From: Streptomyces sp. A0642
GTDB lineage: Bacteria > Actinomycetota > Actinomycetes > Streptomycetales > Streptomycetaceae
Direction: 5' to 3'
DNA length: 64,000 bases
Assembly: GCF_004795105.1 (NCBI RefSeq)
Contig: NZ_SSBL01000002.1
Location: 248,001-312,000 of the forward strand
Shown: positions 55,075 through 63,530 of the stretch, piece by piece
Numbering within the stretch: the first letter of the stretch is position 1
Layout: each line of letters starts with the position of its first letter
Made by a program: the position numbers and the translations under genes
The notes under the pieces: generated by a model
Told to the model about the DNA's origin: nothing
Seen by the model: only the letters and a program-made list of their open reading frames with translations
Databases searched by the model: none

Positions 55075-56037
55075 TCAGGCCGCGCGGCGGTGGTTCCGGC
55101 GTGACCGGATCCACAGGGCCGCGCCCCCGGTGAGCGCCGCGAGGAGCACGCCGGCGACCAGCCAGGGCAGGGCGAAGTACGAGACGGAGGCGGACTCGCG
55201 GGTGTCGCGGGCGCTCGCGGTCAGCTTGATCTCGCCCCACTCGGCCTGTGGCGCGCCCGCCCACTCCTCGGTGAGCCGGACCTCCTGGCGGGGCAGCAGC
55301 TCCGAGGGGATGTGTTTGAGGTCGCGGGCGAGCAGGGTGCGCCCGAAGAGGCCCTCGGCCTTGAGCGCGACCGCGGGCCTGAGCGTGACGTTGCCGCGGT
55401 TGCGGAGCGTGTACGAGATGACCGCCCGGGATTTCCCCGTGCCCGGGACCAGCGGCTGGGTGTGCTCCACCGTCACGTCCTCGACGGAGAGCGCGGGCAT
55501 CGTGGGCCCGTTCACCCGGAGGTAGATCCGGGCGCCGACCGCCTTCCGGATGCCGACGGCGACGGCGCCCGCGTCGGCGGGGTCGATGCGCTCGTCGAGG
55601 GCGACGAGCGCGCCGGGGTGGTCGCCGGGTTCGGCGTCCTCGGGCACCTTGACGGTGACGGGCACGGTGACCGAGCCGTGCGGTTTCACGGTGACCCGGT
55701 CGCGGTCCGCCTTCGCCCAGGCGCCGACGGAGCGCTGCTTCTCGTTCTGCGCCCGGACCGCGAACCCGCCGTCGCGCGCGGTGTTGTACGCGTCGGCGGC
55801 GTACAGCCGGAAGGTGAGCGGTTCACCGGTCTTGTTGGTGACGGTGACCTTGTCGGTGAGGGTGGCGCCGGGGTCGGCGGAGAGGTAGAAGTACGGCCGC
55901 GCCCCCGCATCGGCGGTGGCGGGGAAGACCGACCAGCTCCCGTTGTCGGCGGCGCCGGCCAGGGGTGCGCCGAGCAGGAGCAGGGCCCCGGCCAGCAGGG
56001 CCGTCAGGGTCGTCGTGGGGATGGAGAGTTTGCGCAC
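55075..56037 (-). CDS. DUF916/WxL-interacting-protein-like membrane protein
   Basis: 320 aa, start GTG 56037 with GGAG eight bases upstream. Signal peptide (LTALLAGALLLLGAPLAGAAD), followed by two Ig-like beta domains: VFPATADAGARPYFYLSADPGATLTDKV to KPHGSVTVPVTVKVPEDAEPGDHPGALV (DUF916/WxIP type) and a second ending PRQEVRLTEEW, then a C-terminal transmembrane segment (LVAGVLLAALTGGAALWI) and a basic tail. Such proteins bind peptidoglycan and WxL partners in Firmicutes. Downstream of the WxL-like gene by 202 bases. Confidence 0.78.
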   Translation of the reverse strand: MRKLSIPTTTLTALLAGALLLLGAPLAGAADNGSWSVFPATADAGARPYFYLSADPGATLTDKVTVTNKTGEPLTFRLYAADAYNTARDGGFAVRAQNEKQRSVGAWAKADRDRVTVKPHGSVTVPVTVKVPEDAEPGDHPGALVALDERIDPADAGAVAVGIRKAVGARIYLRVNGPTMPALSVEDVTVEHTQPLVPGTGKSRAVISYTLRNRGNVTLRPAVALKAEGLFGRTLLARDLKHIPSELLPRQEVRLTEEWAGAPQAEWGEIKLTASARDTRESASVSYFALPWLVAGVLLAALTGGAALWIRSRRNHRRAA

Positions 56038-56239
56038 GGTGCGGGCTCCCAGGTGCACGTTCGGGCGGGGTGGGCCGGCCGGGTGCGCGCCCGGCCCACC
56101 GGTTGACCGGTGGTTCTCGCTCACGTACGCGGAGGCTCTCGCGGAACCCGGTCGGGGGTCTTCGAGGAACCCGGTCGGAGGTCCTCGCCGGATCCGCTCC
56201 GTGGTTCGCCGCCGCTCTGCTCAGTGGTGCTGTGATGCC

Positions 56240-57622
56240 TCACGTGAGGGTGAGCGTGAGAACCGCGGTGTACGCGCCGGGGGCGGTGTACGCCGGTACG
56301 TCCAGCGAGAGCCGGGCGTCGACGGTGAACGCACCGCCGGTGAACGCGCCGTCCGGCGTGGACGCCAGGGTGGCCCCCGCGCTGCCGACCGTTCCCTCGG
56401 AGCCGGCCGCACAGGTGCTCGGGCTTCCGGGCTTCGTCGCGCAGGCGGGGCTCCAGCCGAGTGCGGACGCGCCGATCGTCGCCCCTCCCGGGCCGGTGAA
56501 ATCGGTGACCTTGCCGGTCAGGGACCAGCCCGCGGGGCCGCCGCGGAAGTCCTGGACCGTCACGGTCCGCAGGGCTCCGGTGGAGGCGCGGCCCTGCCCG
56601 AAGTCGACCGCCGACAGGGCGACGGAGTCCCCGTCCTGGGCCATGGAGAGTGTCCCCGGCTTGACGGACGAGGTCAGCTTCTGGCTGCCGTCCGGGATCT
56701 CGCCGCCGCCTCCGGTCACGGTGTAGGCCTGCGGGCCCGCGCCCCTGGCTCCGTCCCAGTCGGCGCCCTCGTACGCGACGATGCCGGTGGTGGCCGGGGC
56801 GTTGACGGTGAGGTGTCCGGTGAAGGAGCCCGAGTCGTCCGCCGTGACCGTCGCGGTGTCCCCGGTCGGGGCGTCCCCGGCCCGGCCGGCGAGCGTGACG
56901 GAGGCGCCCGGGGTGAACTTCGATCCGGTCACGGTGACCGGGTCACCGGCCGCGCCGGAGGCCGTACCGAGCTGGATCGCCCGTTCGTTGACCTGGCCGC
57001 CGCCGTCCGTGGCGATGATCGTCCGTGAGACGGGGGCGGGCGGATCCGTGACCGTGCACGGCGTGTCCAGCTCCATCAGGTAGCTGGTGTGGATGTTGTA
57101 GTCGCCGGGCGAGAGGGTGATCTCACCGGGCGCGGTGACGGTGAAGGCGCCGGTCATGGAGAACGACGGGAAGTCGCCCTTGCCGGGCACGGGTGCGTTC
57201 TTCTTCGGTCCCGCCACCGTGAGGGCGGCGGACTGCGCACCGCCGACGGTGACCTTGCCGGTCGGCGTCATGATGTCGGCGGGCAGCGCCAGGTCGACGG
57301 GGTTGCTCGCGGCCGGTTTCACGACGGTGTACGTCACCGTGACCGTGTCGCCGACCTTCGGGGCGGCGTTGTCGACGGTGATCTCGGCCGAGGTCGTTCC
57401 GTCGATCGGCGGGAGGCCGGCGATGGCGGGCGGGATGCAGTGGGTCGGGAAGTCCACCGCGACCGCGGCCGTCGCACGGGCCTGCGCGGGCCCGGCGAGC
57501 AGCCCTCCCCCCGTGACGACGAGGGCGCCGACGCCCAGGACGGCGACCCAGCGGCGGCCGCGGTCCGGACGGTTCCGGCGACAGGATCTTCGGCTGTCGG
57601 ATCTTCGTACGGCTGAACGCAT
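56240..57622 (-). CDS. Secreted WxL-like surface protein
   Basis: 460 aa, start ATG 57622 with GGAGGGGG upstream. An Arg-rich signal peptide with hydrophobic core VAVLGVGALVVTGGGLLAG, then several beta-sandwich repeats (TVDNAAPKVGDTVTVTYTV; AAGDPVTVTGSKFTPGASVTL; AALTVAGPKK) and a C-terminal domain with the WxL-type motif RGGPAGWSLTGKVTDFTGP and GWSPA. No membrane anchor or LPXTG, so attachment could be through its DUF916 neighbour. WxL surface proteins are best known from Firmicutes (from memory). Confidence 0.7.
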   Translation of the reverse strand: MRSAVRRSDSRRSCRRNRPDRGRRWVAVLGVGALVVTGGGLLAGPAQARATAAVAVDFPTHCIPPAIAGLPPIDGTTSAEITVDNAAPKVGDTVTVTYTVVKPAASNPVDLALPADIMTPTGKVTVGGAQSAALTVAGPKKNAPVPGKGDFPSFSMTGAFTVTAPGEITLSPGDYNIHTSYLMELDTPCTVTDPPAPVSRTIIATDGGGQVNERAIQLGTASGAAGDPVTVTGSKFTPGASVTLAGRAGDAPTGDTATVTADDSGSFTGHLTVNAPATTGIVAYEGADWDGARGAGPQAYTVTGGGGEIPDGSQKLTSSVKPGTLSMAQDGDSVALSAVDFGQGRASTGALRTVTVQDFRGGPAGWSLTGKVTDFTGPGGATIGASALGWSPACATKPGSPSTCAAGSEGTVGSAGATLASTPDGAFTGGAFTVDARLSLDVPAYTAPGAYTAVLTLTLT

Positions 57623-57830
57623 GGCGGCCCCCTCCTGAGGGTTCCGGCGCGCGGCTCTTCCGCGCCGGCAGGGGGCCATTGATGACTCCGGCCCAAAAGA
57701 AGTCAAGGGCGCAGAAACACGCCGACTGATGGGCCATCAGATGGTGTCAGGATCCGCGTTTCCCGCGTGCGAACGCCCCGCGCCGACGGGCGCGGGGCGT
57801 TCGTCCCTACGAGGGAGGCGCCGCGGAGGT

Positions 57831-58184
57831 TCAGCCCGCCGTCACGGTGAGCCGCAGCACCCCGTCGGGCCCCGCGAGCAGCACGGGAGTGCCGGGCCCG
57901 CCCAGGTCCCGGACCGCGGCCCGGTCCTCGTCGGAGGGGGTCTGCGCCTCGGAGACCACCGCGGCCGCCTCCAGCGAGGTGGCCCCGCTGGCCACGGCCA
58001 TCGCGACGGCCGTCCGCAGCGCGCTGAGCCGCAGCGACTCCAGCTCCACGGTGCCCGCCACATACGTGCGTCCGGTCTCGTCCCGCACGGCCGCGCCCTC
58101 CGGCACACCGTTGCGGGCGCGGGCGCTGCGCGCCAGCGTGACGATCTTGCGGTCCTCGGCCCCGAGGTCGGTGCTATCGGTCAT
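57831..58184 (-). CDS. Cytidine deaminase-like protein, catalytic residues missing
   Basis: 117 aa. Fold similarity to cytidine deaminases is visible in GAAVRDETGRTYVAGTVELE and AVAMAVASGATSLEAAAVVSEA. The catalytic motif (Cys-Ala-Glu-Arg) reads Ser-Ala-Leu-Arg, and the zinc pair PCGxC is absent: the region is SEAQTPSDEDRAAVRDL. It is therefore probably inactive, yet kept at the usual place next to era. Start ATG; the coding frame is intact. Perhaps a structural or regulatory relic. Confidence 0.72.
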   Translation of the reverse strand: MTDSTDLGAEDRKIVTLARSARARNGVPEGAAVRDETGRTYVAGTVELESLRLSALRTAVAMAVASGATSLEAAAVVSEAQTPSDEDRAAVRDLGGPGTPVLLAGPDGVLRLTVTAG

Positions 58185-58238
58185 GTGCCGAGCATACGAA
58201 GCACGGCGGCGGCCCGGGCAGGCGGGCGGCGGTTCCCC

Positions 58239-59132
58239 TCACGCCCGCACCCGGCGCATCGAACCCCGCCGGCCCTCCGGTGAGGCCAGCCACCGCAGCT
58301 TCTCCTCCGTGCCGGTGCCCGGCCACGGGTTGTGCAGCACGACCGCCAGGTCGGGGCGGGCCGGAATGCGCAACTGGGTCGCCTCCATGACCAGCGTGCC
58401 CACGCCCGGGTGCTCCATCTCCTTGCGCATCTGCCCGCCGGGCGCGACGTCCCGGCGGGCCCACAGCTCGGCGAACTCGGGGCTGCGCTCGGCCGCCTCG
58501 GCCACGATCGCCCGGAAACCCTCGTCGTCGGGACACTCCGCACACGCGGCCCGGAACTGGGCGACGACCCGGGCCGCGGTCTCCCGCCACTGCTTCTCCC
58601 CGCCCCGGTGCACGGGATCGGTGAAGAAGGCGATCACACAGTTCTGCGGCCGGTCCGGACCCAGCCCCATCACCATCGAGGCCGCGTCGTTGTAGAGGAT
58701 GACGTTCCAGTACGCGTCCATGATGTGAGCCGGGAACGGCATCCATCCGTCGAGCAGCCGCTGCAGCCCGTCGCACATGTCCGTGTGGGCCGGATCGACC
58801 TCGGGAGCCGGGGGGTTGAGCCCCGCCAGTACGTAGAGGTGCCGGCGTTCGGCGCTGCTGAGCCGGAGCACCCGGCCGACGGAGTCCAGCACCTGGGGCG
58901 ACACGGTGATGTCGCGGCCCTGCTCCAGCCACTGGTACCAGGAGACGCCCACCCCCGCGAGGACCGCGACCTCCTCGCGGCGCAGCCCCGGCGTGCGCCG
59001 CCGGGCCCCGCCGTCGGGGAGGCCCGCCTCGGCCGGGCTGACCCGCGCCCGCCTGCTCCTCAGGAACTCCCGCAGTTCGCCGAGCCGGTGCGCCTTGCCC
59101 GCGTCCGCCGCGGTCCGGGCCGGTGTGCCCAC
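58239..59132 (-). CDS. XRE/MmyB-type transcriptional regulator
   Basis: 297 aa. Helix-turn-helix LGELREFLRSRRARVSPAE and RTPGLRREEVAVLAGVGVSW, WLEQGRDITVSPQVLDSVG, then MmyB domain (GLQRLLDGWMPFPAHIMDAYWNVILYN). Start GTG 59132 with AGGGGG four bases upstream. Closely resembles the XRE protein at 32504-33430 in structure and, like it, diverges from a DHA2 transporter. Confidence 0.87.
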   Translation of the reverse strand: MGTPARTAADAGKAHRLGELREFLRSRRARVSPAEAGLPDGGARRRTPGLRREEVAVLAGVGVSWYQWLEQGRDITVSPQVLDSVGRVLRLSSAERRHLYVLAGLNPPAPEVDPAHTDMCDGLQRLLDGWMPFPAHIMDAYWNVILYNDAASMVMGLGPDRPQNCVIAFFTDPVHRGGEKQWRETAARVVAQFRAACAECPDDEGFRAIVAEAAERSPEFAELWARRDVAPGGQMRKEMEHPGVGTLVMEATQLRIPARPDLAVVLHNPWPGTGTEEKLRWLASPEGRRGSMRRVRA

Positions 59133-59229
59133 GTATCCCCCTGGTGTGCGCCCGCGCCTGCCTGGTGGTGCGGCCAACAGGATAAGTTCCGGCTCCCCAC
59201 GGATATTCCGACGGCCGCAAGGTCATGTC

Positions 59230-60642
59230 ATGGCGATCGATTCCCCCTCCCCCGCAGGTGTCACCACTCCCGTCCCCGCGCCTCCCGCCCCGGACCGGCT
59301 CTCCGGCCGGGCCCGGCTGGTGCTCCTCGTGCTGTGCGCCGCCCAGTTCATGGTGTCGCTCGACTTCTCCGTGCTGAACGTGGCCCTGCCGGTCCTCGGC
59401 GACGACCTCGGCCTGAGCCGGTCCGGCCTCCAGTGGGCGATCACCGCCTTCGCCCTGCCGTCCGGCGGCTTCCTGCTCCTCTTCGGGCGGATCGCGGACC
59501 TCTACGGCCGCCGCCGGCTGTTCCTCACCGGACTCGCCGTCTTCGGCGCGGCCTCACTGCTGGCCACGCTCGCCTGGAATCCGGCCGTCTTCCTCACCGG
59601 GCGGGCCCTCCAGGGGCTCGGCGCCGCGGTGATCGTGCCCACCGGGATGTCCCTGCTCACCACCACGTTCCCCGAGGGGCCGCTGCGGGACCGGGCGCTC
59701 GGGATCAGCGGCACCCTGCTGTCCCTCGGCTTCACCGTCGGCATGGTGGCCGGCGGCACCCTCACCGACACCCTCGGCTGGCGCTCCACCATGGGACTGC
59801 TGACCCTGGCCGCGGTGGCCGTCCTCGCGGCGGCGCCCGCGCTGCTCACCGAGTCCCGTACGCCCGACCGGCCGCGGCTCGACGTGCCGGGCGCCGTGGC
59901 CGTCACCGGTGGGCTCCTCGCCCTGATCTACGCCCTCTCCACAGCGGCCGAGCACGGCTTCGCGCGCGTGGACGTGCAGGCCGCGCTGGCCGCCGGGGTC
60001 GTCCTGCTCGCCGCCTTCGTGGTGGTCGAGTCGCGGGCGTCCGCCCCGCTGGTCTCGCTGCCGATGCTCCGCAGGCGCACGGTGGCCTACGGCAACCTGG
60101 GCGGACTGCTCACCTTCTCCGTCATGAGCACCATCGTCTTCGTCCTGACGCTGTACCTGCAGGAGGTGCTGGACCTGTCGGCCTTCGGGACCGGGCTGGT
60201 CTTCGGCGTGCAGGGCCTGGCCTCGGTGCTCGCGGGCGTGTACGCCCCGAAGGTCATCGGCCGGCTCGGCGCCCGGCGCACCCTGGCCGCCTCCCTGCTG
60301 GGCCAGGGCCTGTTCATCGCGGCCCTGCTGGGCCTCGGTGCGGACTCGGGCGTCTGGCTGGCCACCGTCGCGGTCTCGCTCGCCAGCATGTGCCACCTGG
60401 GCGCGATCATCGCGTACGGCCTCACGGTGACCTCCGGTGTGCCGGACGAGGAGCAGGGCCTGGCGACGGGTCTGGTCACCACGACCCAGCAGGTCGGGCT
60501 CACGATCGGGATCCCGCTGCTCGGCGTGATGGCGACGACCCAGGGCTCGCTGTTCGACGGGGTGCGGACGGTGGTCGCGGTGGCCGCGGCGCTGCTGGTC
60601 GTGGCGGCGGCCGTGGTCGGCGCGGGGCTGCGGCGGAGCTAG
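59230..60642 (+). CDS. DHA2-family MFS transporter
   Basis: 470 aa, ~14 transmembrane segments, QFMVSLDFSVLNVALPVLGDDL, FGRIADLYGRRRLFLTG (motif A) and GLGAAVIVPTGMSLLTT. Start ATG 59230. Regulated probably by the divergent XRE protein (inference). The last 4 bases overlap the HxlR gene on the other strand. Substrate unknown. Confidence 0.88.
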   Translation: MAIDSPSPAGVTTPVPAPPAPDRLSGRARLVLLVLCAAQFMVSLDFSVLNVALPVLGDDLGLSRSGLQWAITAFALPSGGFLLLFGRIADLYGRRRLFLTGLAVFGAASLLATLAWNPAVFLTGRALQGLGAAVIVPTGMSLLTTTFPEGPLRDRALGISGTLLSLGFTVGMVAGGTLTDTLGWRSTMGLLTLAAVAVLAAAPALLTESRTPDRPRLDVPGAVAVTGGLLALIYALSTAAEHGFARVDVQAALAAGVVLLAAFVVVESRASAPLVSLPMLRRRTVAYGNLGGLLTFSVMSTIVFVLTLYLQEVLDLSAFGTGLVFGVQGLASVLAGVYAPKVIGRLGARRTLAASLLGQGLFIAALLGLGADSGVWLATVAVSLASMCHLGAIIAYGLTVTSGVPDEEQGLATGLVTTTQQVGLTIGIPLLGVMATTQGSLFDGVRTVVAVAAALLVVAAAVVGAGLRRS

Positions 60643-61172
60643 AGGGTGCCGTTCTCCCGGGCCGCGGCCTCCTCGTAGGCGGCGGTCAGTTCCGCCAGCA
60701 CGCCGGCCGTGGGGGCCGGCGCCCCGGTGAGATGGGTGGCGCGCAGCTCCGCCATGAAGCGGTCCCACATCGGGGGGCCGCCGGCGGCCAGCAGTTCGGC
60801 GCGCACCGTCAGCTCGGGCGCCGTGTCCAGCCAGCGGGCGCCCCAGGCGCCCAGCTGGGCCATGACCGGAACGAGCTGAACGGCCGCCTCGGTGAGGTGG
60901 TAGGCGACCTTCTGGCGGTGGCTCGGGTCGTCGTCACGGGTGAGCAGCCCCGCCTCGACGAGTTTCGCGAGCCGGTTGGCCAGGATGTTCGACGCGATGC
61001 CTTCCATGGAGGCGTTGAGCAGCTCGCGGAAGTGGGTGAGGCCGCCGAACATGATGTCGCGCAGCACGATGAGGCTCCAGCGGTCCCCGAGGAGCTCGAC
61101 CGTCATGTTGATCGGGCAGCCGGAGCGGCCCCGCGACACGGGCAGCTTCTCGAGGGGAACTGGTTGCAACAT
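60639..61172 (-). CDS. HxlR-family transcriptional regulator
   Basis: 177 aa. Winged helix GCPINMTVELLGDRWSLIVL and THFRELLNASMEGIASNILANRL followed by LVEAGLLTRDDDPSHRQKV. The Cys in SGCPINM is the redox-sensitive position of HypR/QorR types, suggesting sensing of quinones or aldehydes (inference). It diverges from the reductase gene at 61230 and overlaps the MFS gene by four bases at the 3' end. Confidence 0.88.
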   Translation of the reverse strand: MLQPVPLEKLPVSRGRSGCPINMTVELLGDRWSLIVLRDIMFGGLTHFRELLNASMEGIASNILANRLAKLVEAGLLTRDDDPSHRQKVAYHLTEAAVQLVPVMAQLGAWGARWLDTAPELTVRAELLAAGGPPMWDRFMAELRATHLTGAPAPTAGVLAELTAAYEEAAARENGTL

Positions 61173-61190
61173 GGGAGCAGTCTAGATAGC

Positions 61191-61217
61191 TTGACAACCG
61201 GTTGCAGATCGCAACTG
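61191..61217. promoter_or_regulatory. HxlR operator candidate
   Basis: The region carries ACAACCGGTTGC and GTTGC-AGATC-GCAAC overlapping each other, with a further TGGTTGCAAC at 61161-61170. In the gap between the divergent HxlR and reductase starts. Confidence 0.5.
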
Positions 61218-61229
61218 GAAGGGGCTCCG

Positions 61230-61877
61230 ATGAAACAGCTGGTCCGCGTCCAGAACTTCTGTGTCTCCCGAGACGGCTACGGCGCCGGGGAGGGGCAGAC
61301 GCTCGAGCGCCCGTTCGGCCACGTCGACCCCGGTCTGATCATCTCCTGGGCCGGCGCCACCGCCCACTGGCCCAACCGGACCGACCCCGGGGGCACTCTC
61401 GGCCTGGACGACTACTTCACGCGCGACTTCACCAACAACATCGGCGCCGAGATCATGGGCCGCAACAAGTTCGGCCCGCAGCGCGGCCCGTGGGAGAACC
61501 TCGACTGGGAGGGCTGGTGGGGCGACGAGCCCCCGTTCCACACGCCGGTGTTCGTCCTCACCCACCACGAACGGCCCTCGCTCACCAAGGGCGAGACCAC
61601 GTTCCACTTCCTCGACGCGTCTCCCGAGGAGGCACTCGAGCGCGCCTTCGAGGCCGCCGAGGGCAAGGACGTGCGCATCGGCGGCGGAGTCGCCACGGTC
61701 CGGCAATTCCTGGAGGCCGATCTCATCGACTCGCTGCACATCGCCGTCGCCCCGGTGGAATTCGGCGCCGGCGAACGGCTGTGGGAGAGCCCCGACGAGC
61801 TGACCGACCGCTTCCACCTGGAGCGGGTGCCGAGCCCCGGCAGCGAGATCGTGCACCACCTGCTCTGGCGCAGGTGA
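61230..61877 (+). CDS. Dihydrofolate reductase/RibD-like oxidoreductase
   Basis: 215 aa RibD C-terminal (DHFR-like) domain. Segments VQNFCVSRDGYGAGEGQ, AEIMGRNKFGPQRGPW, PVFVLTHHERP and RIGGGVATVRQFLEADLIDSLHIAVAPVEFGAGERLW fit the family. Members reduce varied substrates using NADPH. Start ATG with GGAAGGGG upstream. Probably under control of the divergent HxlR regulator. Confidence 0.87.
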   Translation: MKQLVRVQNFCVSRDGYGAGEGQTLERPFGHVDPGLIISWAGATAHWPNRTDPGGTLGLDDYFTRDFTNNIGAEIMGRNKFGPQRGPWENLDWEGWWGDEPPFHTPVFVLTHHERPSLTKGETTFHFLDASPEEALERAFEAAEGKDVRIGGGVATVRQFLEADLIDSLHIAVAPVEFGAGERLWESPDELTDRFHLERVPSPGSEIVHHLLWRR

Positions 61878-61884
61878 CGACGCC

Positions 61885-62238
61885 CTACGCCCGGTCGAGC
61901 CGCAGCCGCTGCGCCCGCGGCAGCTTCGCCACCACCAGGTCGTAGCTGTCCTCGATCAGCTCCCGCAGCTTCGCGTCCGGCAGGCCGGACACCGTCACCG
62001 TGTTCCAGTGCCGCTTGTTCATGTGCCACCCCGGCGCCACGGCCTCGTACTCCTCCCGGAGCCGCACCGCGTCGTCGGGGTCGCACTTGAGGTTCACCGT
62101 CAGGGGCCGCGCGTCCAGGGCGCTCAGGGCGAACATCTTGCCGAGCACCTTGAAGACGGAGGCCTCCGGCCCGAACGGGAACTCCTCGACGGTCCCGTTG
62201 AACCCCAGGCAGAACTCCCTGAGCTGCTTCGGCGTCAT
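61885..62238 (-). CDS. MmcQ/YjbR-family protein
   Basis: 117 aa. Family residues EEFPFGPEASVFKVLGKMFAL, VNLKCDPDDAVRLREEY, PGWHMNKRHWNTV and LIEDSYDLVVAKLPRAQR. Single-domain protein with a CyaY-like fold, suggested to bind DNA. Its ATG overlaps the corC stop (ATGA), so translation is coupled. Confidence 0.88.
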   Translation of the reverse strand: MTPKQLREFCLGFNGTVEEFPFGPEASVFKVLGKMFALSALDARPLTVNLKCDPDDAVRLREEYEAVAPGWHMNKRHWNTVTVSGLPDAKLRELIEDSYDLVVAKLPRAQRLRLDRA

Positions 62239-63530
62239 GCCGTCGCCTCCTCCTCCTCGGGAGCCACCGGCTCCACCAGCACCGTGACGATCTTGTTCCG
62301 GCGGCCCGCCGGGGACTCCGCGGTCAGCCGCAGCCGGCGCCCGTCGGGAAGCTCCACCTGGGACGAGGCGCCCGCGATCGGGACCCGGCCCAGGGCCTTG
62401 GCGAGCAGCCCGCCGACGGTCTCCACGTCCTCGTCGTCGTACTCGTCGAGGCCGAACAGGTCGCCGAGGTCGCCGATGTCCAGCCGGGCGGTCACCCGGA
62501 AGCAGCCGTTCTCCAGCTCCTGCACCGGCGGCAGCTCACGGTCGTACTCGTCGGTGATCTCACCGACGATCTCCTCCAGGATGTCCTCGATGGTGACGAT
62601 GCCCGCCGTGCCGCCGTACTCGTCGATGACGACGGCGACGTGGCTGCGCTCCTGCTGCATCTCCCGCAGCAGGTCACCGGCGTTCTTCGTGTCGGGCACG
62701 AACGCGGCCGGACGCATCGCCGTGGAGACCAGGTCGGCCTCGGAGTCCCGGTTGATGTGCGTCTTGCGGACCAGGTCCTTGAGGTAGACGATCCCGACGA
62801 TGTCGTCCTCGTTCTCCCCGGTGACGGGGATCCGCGAGAAACCCGAACGCAGCGCCAGGGTCAGCGCCTGCCGGATCGTCTTGTAGCGCTCGATGCAGAC
62901 CAGATCCGTGCGCGGCACCATCACCTCGCGCACGAGGGTGTCCCCGAGTTCGAAGACGGAGTGCACCATGCGGCGCTCCTCGTCCTCGATCAGCGACTCC
63001 TGCTCCGCCAGGTCCACCATCGCCCGCAGCTCGGCCTCGCTGGCGAACGGGCCCTTGCGGAACCCCTTGCCGGGCGTCAGCGCGTTGCCGATGAGGATCA
63101 GCAGCTGCGGGATCGGCCCCATGATCCTGGCGAGCGGCAGCAGGACGTACGCCGACGCGGTGGCCGTGTTCAGCGGGTGCTGGCGGCCGATGGTGCGCGG
63201 CGAGACGCCGATGGCGACGTACGAGACGAGCACCATCACGCCCATGGCGACGGCGAGCGCCTCCCACGTCTGCGGGAACTCCTTCAGGCACGCATAGGTG
63301 ACGAGCACCCCGGCCGCCATCTCGCAGGCGACCCGCACCAGCAGGGCGACGTTGAGATAGCGCGTGGGGTCGGCGGCGACCTGTTCCAGCTTGTCGCTGC
63401 CCCGCCGCCCCGAGCGGACCGCCTCGGCGGCCCGGAAGCTCGACGTACGCGCGATGCCGGCCTCCGCGCAGGCCGCCAGCCAGCCGACGACGACCAGCAG
63501 GACGACCGCGAAGACGAGAGGCAGGCTCAC
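62235..63530 (-). CDS. Hemolysin-family CNNM/CorC transporter-associated protein
   Basis: 431 aa. GTG start ([19 protein letters not shown]) overlapping the ybeY stop. Four hydrophobic segments of the CNNM domain (residues ~1-160), two CBS domains ([46 protein letters not shown]), then a C-terminal CorC/HlyC domain ([18 protein letters not shown]). Family members act in magnesium/cobalt efflux. Conserved ybeY-corC order. Confidence 0.92.
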   Translation of the reverse strand: MSLPLVFAVVLLVVVGWLAACAEAGIARTSSFRAAEAVRSGRRGSDKLEQVAADPTRYLNVALLVRVACEMAAGVLVTYACLKEFPQTWEALAVAMGVMVLVSYVAIGVSPRTIGRQHPLNTATASAYVLLPLARIMGPIPQLLILIGNALTPGKGFRKGPFASEAELRAMVDLAEQESLIEDEERRMVHSVFELGDTLVREVMVPRTDLVCIERYKTIRQALTLALRSGFSRIPVTGENEDDIVGIVYLKDLVRKTHINRDSEADLVSTAMRPAAFVPDTKNAGDLLREMQQERSHVAVVIDEYGGTAGIVTIEDILEEIVGEITDEYDRELPPVQELENGCFRVTARLDIGDLGDLFGLDEYDDEDVETVGGLLAKALGRVPIAGASSQVELPDGRRLRLTAESPAGRRNKIVTVLVEPVAPEEEEATA

